In this document: positions 59,501-64,000 of the stretch, piece after piece
Layout of the letters: each line of letters starts with the position of its first letter
Position numbering within the stretch: the first letter of the stretch is position 1
NCBI GenBank assembly: GCA_011009095.1
Contig: VTPC01001007.1
Coordinates: forward strand, 52,296 to 116,295
Source: Ignelater luminosus
Taxonomy: Eukaryota; Arthropoda; Insecta; Coleoptera; Elateridae
DNA: 64,000 bases
Direction of reading: 5' to 3'
Notes under the pieces: model-generated
What the model was told of the DNA's origin: nothing
The model's database searches: none
The model's input: only the letters and a program-made list of their open reading frames with translations
Position numbers and translations under genes: made by a program

Positions 59501-60530
59501 TAGGAGATATTGTTTCTTAGTCGTATACTCGAATATAGAATTATAAATGTCAGGATGGTGATGGGTGTACATTAACAGTTTAATTTGTTAAGTATTACAG
59601 GAATAAAGTCTTAGTCTGTCATTTTGAGAAGGGCCAATTAGAGTGAGACAGGGTTTCTAGGTTTGTGTAGATTCAATTGGGAATCTGTTTTCTTTTTCTT
59701 TTTGTTCGAATTGTCCAATGAAAGTCTTCTGTTGTATTTGTATTGTAGAGAGCTCTCCTTTTTCCTTTTGTCTGAAATCTGTATTGTTATATTTTGGGGA
59801 CCAAATCAGTTCGTAGAAACCTTGTTTACGTCTCAGCGTTTTTGTGTTCGCAAAAAAGCTTGATTTACATCTGGATCGTGAGGGTTAAAAACTCTCCACT
59901 CATCGTATAGTCACTTGTGTATTTCTTCTTTTCTTAGGGTGAAAGTGACTTTACTCAGTCCCTTTGTCTAATAAAACTAAAATGTGTTGCACCACTGGCC
60001 TGCACTTATCTTGCAGAAAATACGTCATTATCTTACGCGAATTGCACATGTTTAGTCGTCCGCCTAAGTAATATCGATAAACTCAATGTGTTTAAATGCA
60101 TCGCGGTCAGGTATACGGACAACTTTACTGGACCATCAACTATTTGATAGCACTCCTTGGTTATGTTCATTTAAGAAGCTATCTGAAGCCTCTGGTGTCA
60201 TCGTTTATCTTTTTAAAGACCTCCTTTTGGATCCTTATTGGCGATTTTCAAGGCAAACCCAGGAATTAGTGTGTAAGAAATAATTTCTTATTATTATTTG
60301 TGATTTAATTTTGTTAATGCGAAATGAGCATATTTAAATGTTTTAATAGAATTTTTTTAATTTATGCTAAAGACTATAATAATCATTTTTGTATAACGAA
60401 CGTTTGAAGATAGAATTAATTAGGTTTTTTTGTTCTTCGTTTTTTGCGTTCACGATAAATTTGAATTAACTGTTTGGTCTGTTAGTAAAGAAAACCAAAC
60501 CGGGGTTATTCATTTTGAAAGTCGAGAACT
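56520..60530. other. 4 kb AT-rich, no supported gene
   Basis: A short stretch at 57610-57700 reads LFNLILEGLIAAFNL, faintly like a reverse transcriptase palm strand, but is too short to call. Frames at 56846-57028, 58382-58579, 59277-59495 and 59663-59863 show no domain. Confidence 0.4.
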
Positions 60531-60532
60531 TT

Positions 60533-60652
60533 TATACAGGGTGTTATTTTTAATGAAGCCCATATACAGGGCGATATTTTATGAGCAGGCCACATATAGG
60601 GTGTTACTTTGTAAGGGGGCTCATATATTGGGTGTTAGTCTACTAGAAGCTA
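60533..60652. repeat. Minisatellite, 30-bp unit, four copies
   Basis: Four diverged units begin TATACAGGGTGTTA, TATACAGGGCGATA, CATATAGGGTGTTA and TATATTGGGTGTTA at spacings of 30, 30 and 31 bp. The first three keep a common frame, giving repeated LYRVLF, IYRAIF, TYRVLL text in a short open frame. The unit start resembles the TACAGGGTG tips of MITEs in this window. Confidence 0.8.
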
Positions 60653-60659
60653 CGTAGGC

Positions 60660-63149
60660 TGGCCGATGGTTTCCTTTTGACCTTCAGTTTCTGGCGCCTT
60701 TAATTTTGACCATCTTTTAAGATTTATTGAGAGTTTTTGGAGTGTAAGCTTTTCCTCTTTTTTTGGAAGGTAAGTTTAGATTGAACCACACCCATCTCTG
60801 ACTAGAGCTACGGAATTGAACATCTTCCGATATCCGTAACGGGCATTAGGCCTTTTTGCAGGTTTTACCCGTTACACATGATCTGGTGCAAATTCTTTTT
60901 TGAGATTGAACAACTGTAGTTTTAGTCCAAGCCAACCTTCTAGTGACATAATCTTCTCATATACAAACAACACATAACCTGAATCTATAGTTCTGTTCTT
61001 ATTATCCAATCAGGTTATAAGATTTCACACTGTGTAAATAAATAGGCTATTTTAGTCGTTTTTGAGTTAATTACTCTTCTACAATTACCTTTTTACAAAA
61101 CGGAACAGTAAACTCTCTTACCAAAATTTGAAAATAGTAATATAGTGCCCTAGAAATTATAAAATGAGATTTTCGAAAATTGAAGACCTCTGAGCGACAA
61201 ATCTGAAGTCCATTGTGGGAAAGTATTGATGAAAACGTTATCAACGTGGACGTTCAAATATCGTTACTCAAACACAAAATCTTGGTTAGTAGGTTGGTTA
61301 CCGTTAGTGTTGATCTTCCACTTTTTATCATTAAAAGTCACTTTTTTCCATTCAATTTGGGCGAATTGCTTTATGATCTCTAATAGTCTTTCAAGTCTCT
61401 AGGACGTTTAACATTAAAATGCGATATTCAATGAATAAACGCTCAATATGAATAACTATCATTTAAGCAAAAGATTTTTATCCAAGCGTAACCGATTGCC
61501 TAAACTTTTATTGCTGTGTTCAAAGAAAATCATTTTTTGGTCAGGTGGATGCGATAGAGTTTTGTATTTATTTTGGGGTTGGATAAGTTTTCTTCGTCTT
61601 TACCTAATGGAACAGTTAGAGAAGATTGAGAATGTTTGTTTTAAATATGATTTAGTCTGACTTAGTAGCTACGGTAAAGATTAAACATTGCTTAAGTTAT
61701 GACAGAATTTGTGCTGTTACTAAGTCACTTTTTTACATTTTAAGAATGCAAGGGTCTTTAGCTTGCGGCGACCCTAGGTTTTCATCAGGTGCTGCAGCTT
61801 TCGTAAAATGTATTTTATTATTTAGCTGTAATAAACTTTAACGGACGTCTGTTACTCGATCTAAAATTGGATATAACCTGTATAACTATGGTATTCGATG
61901 GACGTGCAAAAACGGACATCCAGTGGATATGCAACTTACATCTAAAAAATATTCGAGTGAAATATGGACCAAGATTTTTCTCATTTGTACTTTTAGTTTT
62001 TTGATATCACCTCGGGAACATGATCAAAATGGCTGCCGAAGTCTGAAAAAAGTAACGAAACGGAGTTCGTTGTGGTTATGCTTTGCATTCCCAGATGTTT
62101 ATAATTTATTACACATTTGTCAAACAGAATTGTATCGTATAGGGAATAAATTACTTATCCGCATGGGCTTTTTTTGTTGTACGGTTTACACTCAGATAGC
62201 TGCAACAGGCAGGCACAAATATTATAAATAAACCTTAAATCCTAGAAACTTAATATGTAGAAAATTGGTCGTGAAGTGCGGGATCGACGTGTCGAAATGA
62301 AGAGGCCTTACTCAAAGACCATGGCGTAGAAGTTGCTTTAATATGTTTTTGGAAGAGACCATTTAATGCCTAACCAATATGGCAATAAAATAAATGCATA
62401 TGCTATTGATAAGTTTTGTCATTTTGTCATGTCAGATCATGGTTGTTGTTGTTGCTATTGATGTGTATTGCCACTTATTGGACTGGTGTCTCCTACTATA
62501 TATGGGGGCACTTTTGCTTAATTAACCGCAATAGATAGCTATGTGCTTGGTAACGCATGGTACGGCGTGGCTGTTTAATTTATCTCGACCTGATTGACGA
62601 ATGCGTCTTCCACTGGCTCCGATTAGTCGCCGGGGAAGTGAATGTTATGACAGTGGCAACACCTAGTCGTTCAGCTCTCTGTTGGAAACACATCTCGACG
62701 CGATCAATTTCTTTTTCAAGTCAGTATAATTAAGATAGTACACTGCAGATAACACCCAACAAGGACCCAGAAGGCATATCTGTACACTTAAATGCTCCTT
62801 GCGGTCTGACTATACTGTAATTTATTGCACTTTTCATACTTTACTTTATTGATGATTTCTTAGAATTTTTAAATAAACATAAGAGTTTTAAATGTACGAG
62901 AGCTTTGCTTATTTGCTTGTCCTACATGGTCACTGAAAGTGTAAAGAGCGATAGAAATCGACATTATATTCAATTTTGACCAGGTATGCAAATGCAACAC
63001 TTGCAACACCCTTAAACCGCCAGTGTGTATTTGAGAATATTTAAAGAAAGATCTATACCCGAAAACCTTTTTTATGAAGACTTACAAAAAGTAACATTTT
63101 CAAGAAGTCTAAGACCTTTTGTATTTGTAGAACTTTTTGCTCATTAAAA
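60660..63149. other. 2.5 kb spacer with a small hairpin and a GC-richer patch
   Basis: CCGTAACGGG at about 60836 and CCCGTTAC at about 60866 form a short stem. A patch at about 62575-62715 is richer in CpG and G+C than its flanks and is preceded by CTATATATGG near 62495. It could be a promoter or a solo repeat fragment, but no exon, LTR pair or splice site was established. Confidence 0.4.
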
Positions 63150-63151
63150 TA

Positions 63152-64000
63152 CGAGGGTCGTTTGAAAAGTTATGTTTAGTTAGTAGCATCTCTTGGAAGA
63201 ACACACACCAAGTTTCAGCCAAATCGGTTTATTTCTTTGTGTTTGGCATTCGTTTGAATCGAGGAAGTCGAGTGATTTTCAAAAAATGGAGGAAAAAGAA
63301 TTTCGTGTGTTGATTAAACATTACTTTATGAAAGGCAAAACGCCTCAGGAGACTAAAGAGAAGCTTGATAAACATTATGGTGACTCTGCACCTTCGATTA
63401 GAACAGTTTATAAGTGGTTTCAAAATCCATATGGTGATGGATGACAGAAGAGTGAAGGTGCGTGAGATTGCTAGTGCTGTAGGCATCTCGAATGAACGGG
63501 TACATAATATTTTGCATCAACATTTGGACATGACAAAGCTATCCGCAAGATGGGTGCCGCGATTGCTCACGCTTGACCAAAAACGAAATCGTGTGAAGTG
63601 TTGCAAGAACGGTTTGCAGCTGTTCCAGAAGAATCGGCAGGACTTTAAACGTCGTTTCGTCACTGTGGATGAAACATGGATACATCACTACACTCCTGAG
63701 ACCAAAGAACAATCTAAACAATGGATTACCAAGGGGGAATCTGCGCCAAAAAAGGCGAAGACCGTTCCTTCGGCCGGAAAGATTATGGCGACTGTCTTTT
63801 GGGATTCGCAAGGAATAATCCTCATTGACTATCTGGAAAAGGGTAAAACTATTACAGGTGCATATTATTCATCGTTATTGGACCGTTTAAAAACCGAGCT
63901 GCAAGAAAAACGCCCACGATTGGCCCACAAAAAAGTCCTTTTCCATCACGACAACGCACCAGCTCACGCCTCAGCAGTTGTGGTCGCAAAATTAATGGAA
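63152..64000 (+). mobile_element. mariner element, truncated by the window edge
   Basis: The left end is TA followed by CGAGGGTCGTTTGAAAAGTT, with 134 bp of leader before the transposase ATG. The right end lies beyond the window. Leader length and gene order are those of ordinary mariners. Confidence 0.85.
63286..64000 (+). pseudogene. mariner transposase, linker deleted, C-terminal half open
   Basis: ATG 63286 opens MEEKEFRVLIKHYFMKGKTP and the first helix-turn-helix up to TVYKWFQN, stopping at TGA 63442-63444. A second frame starts in the overlap (63431) and stays open for 190 codons to the window end: VKVREIASAVGISNERVHNI (second helix-turn-helix), RWVPRLLT, the first catalytic Asp in VDETW (63668-63670), PETKEQSKQW, GKIMATVFWD, IDYLEKGKTITG, and the second Asp in FHHDNAPAH (63950-63952). 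Between the two frames the roughly 35-residue linker with the SGRP motif is missing, which also changes frame. The C-terminal frame shows no other break, so this copy is less decayed than the one at 24680. It differs from it in sequence and belongs to another mariner subgroup. Confidence 0.9.

Noticed and set aside
62575..62715. GC-richer patch after a TATA-like string, considered as LTR or promoter
   Set aside because: No second LTR, primer-binding site, splice donor or open frame found.
1..64000. CRISPR arrays, operons, bacterial promoters or ribosome binding sites
   Set aside because: The window is eukaryotic repeat-rich DNA; no regularly spaced repeat-spacer array or compact gene run is present.

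Overview
This is AT-rich (roughly one third G+C) nuclear DNA from an insect or a close arthropod relative. Three things support that: interstitial arrays of the arthropod telomere repeat TTAGG, read here as CCTAA; a high density of decayed Tc1/mariner elements; and remnants of hAT, Penelope-like and RNase H-bearing non-LTR elements of kinds common in insects. No host protein-coding gene, tRNA or rRNA could be established. The window reads as intergenic or intronic DNA built from layers of dead mobile elements. A candidate non-coding first exon at the left edge and a GC-rich decayed coding fragment near 27.5 kb are the only hints of non-transposon genes.

Layout, left to right. 1-5 kb: possible exon edge, a 3' stub of a mariner, and a Tc1-like DD34E element with two direct repeats in its surviving end. 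6-11 kb: two copies of one Tc1/mariner-type MITE (5989-6896 and 9976-10810); a third fragment lies at 28520-28645. 17.6-18.1 kb: a second Tc1-like relic, minus strand. 24.5-25.8 kb: a nearly full-length mariner (DD34D) with one stop and several frameshifts. 26.2-27.3 kb: a badly eroded DDE transposase relic. 27.5-27.8 kb: the GC-rich coding-like fragment. 31.06-31.50 kb: about 14 CCTAA units flanked by one inverted and two direct copies of a roughly 130-bp module, like subtelomeric DNA captured inside the chromosome. 31.6-32.9 kb: a DD37E Tc1/mariner-group element with matching ends. 34.5-35.3 kb: a complex inverted repeat. 37.6-38.2 kb: an almost perfect 586-bp hairpin element. 41.7-43.5 kb: a hAT relic with a short CCTAA array in its 5' part. 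43.5-44.2 kb: a rearranged double-hairpin copy of the 37.6 kb element. 47.4-49.1 kb: a non-LTR reverse transcriptase/RNase H relic, followed by a foldback element. 52.9-53.6 kb: another Tc1/mariner-group relic. 54.5-55.0 kb: a second foldback element with similar tips. 56.0-56.5 kb: a Penelope-like element with the RT YVDD box and part of a GIY-YIG endonuclease. 60.5 kb: a 30-bp minisatellite. 63.15-64 kb: a mariner running off the right edge, with its second half still open.

All transposases seen carry stops, frameshifts or deletions, so nothing here looks able to mobilise itself. The MITEs and foldback elements have TA target duplications and would depend on Tc1/mariner-type transposases supplied elsewhere. 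The most unusual structures are the telomere-repeat/inverted-module locus at 31 kb and the giant hairpin family at 37.6 and 43.5 kb. All calls come from reading motifs by eye; no similarity search was possible.
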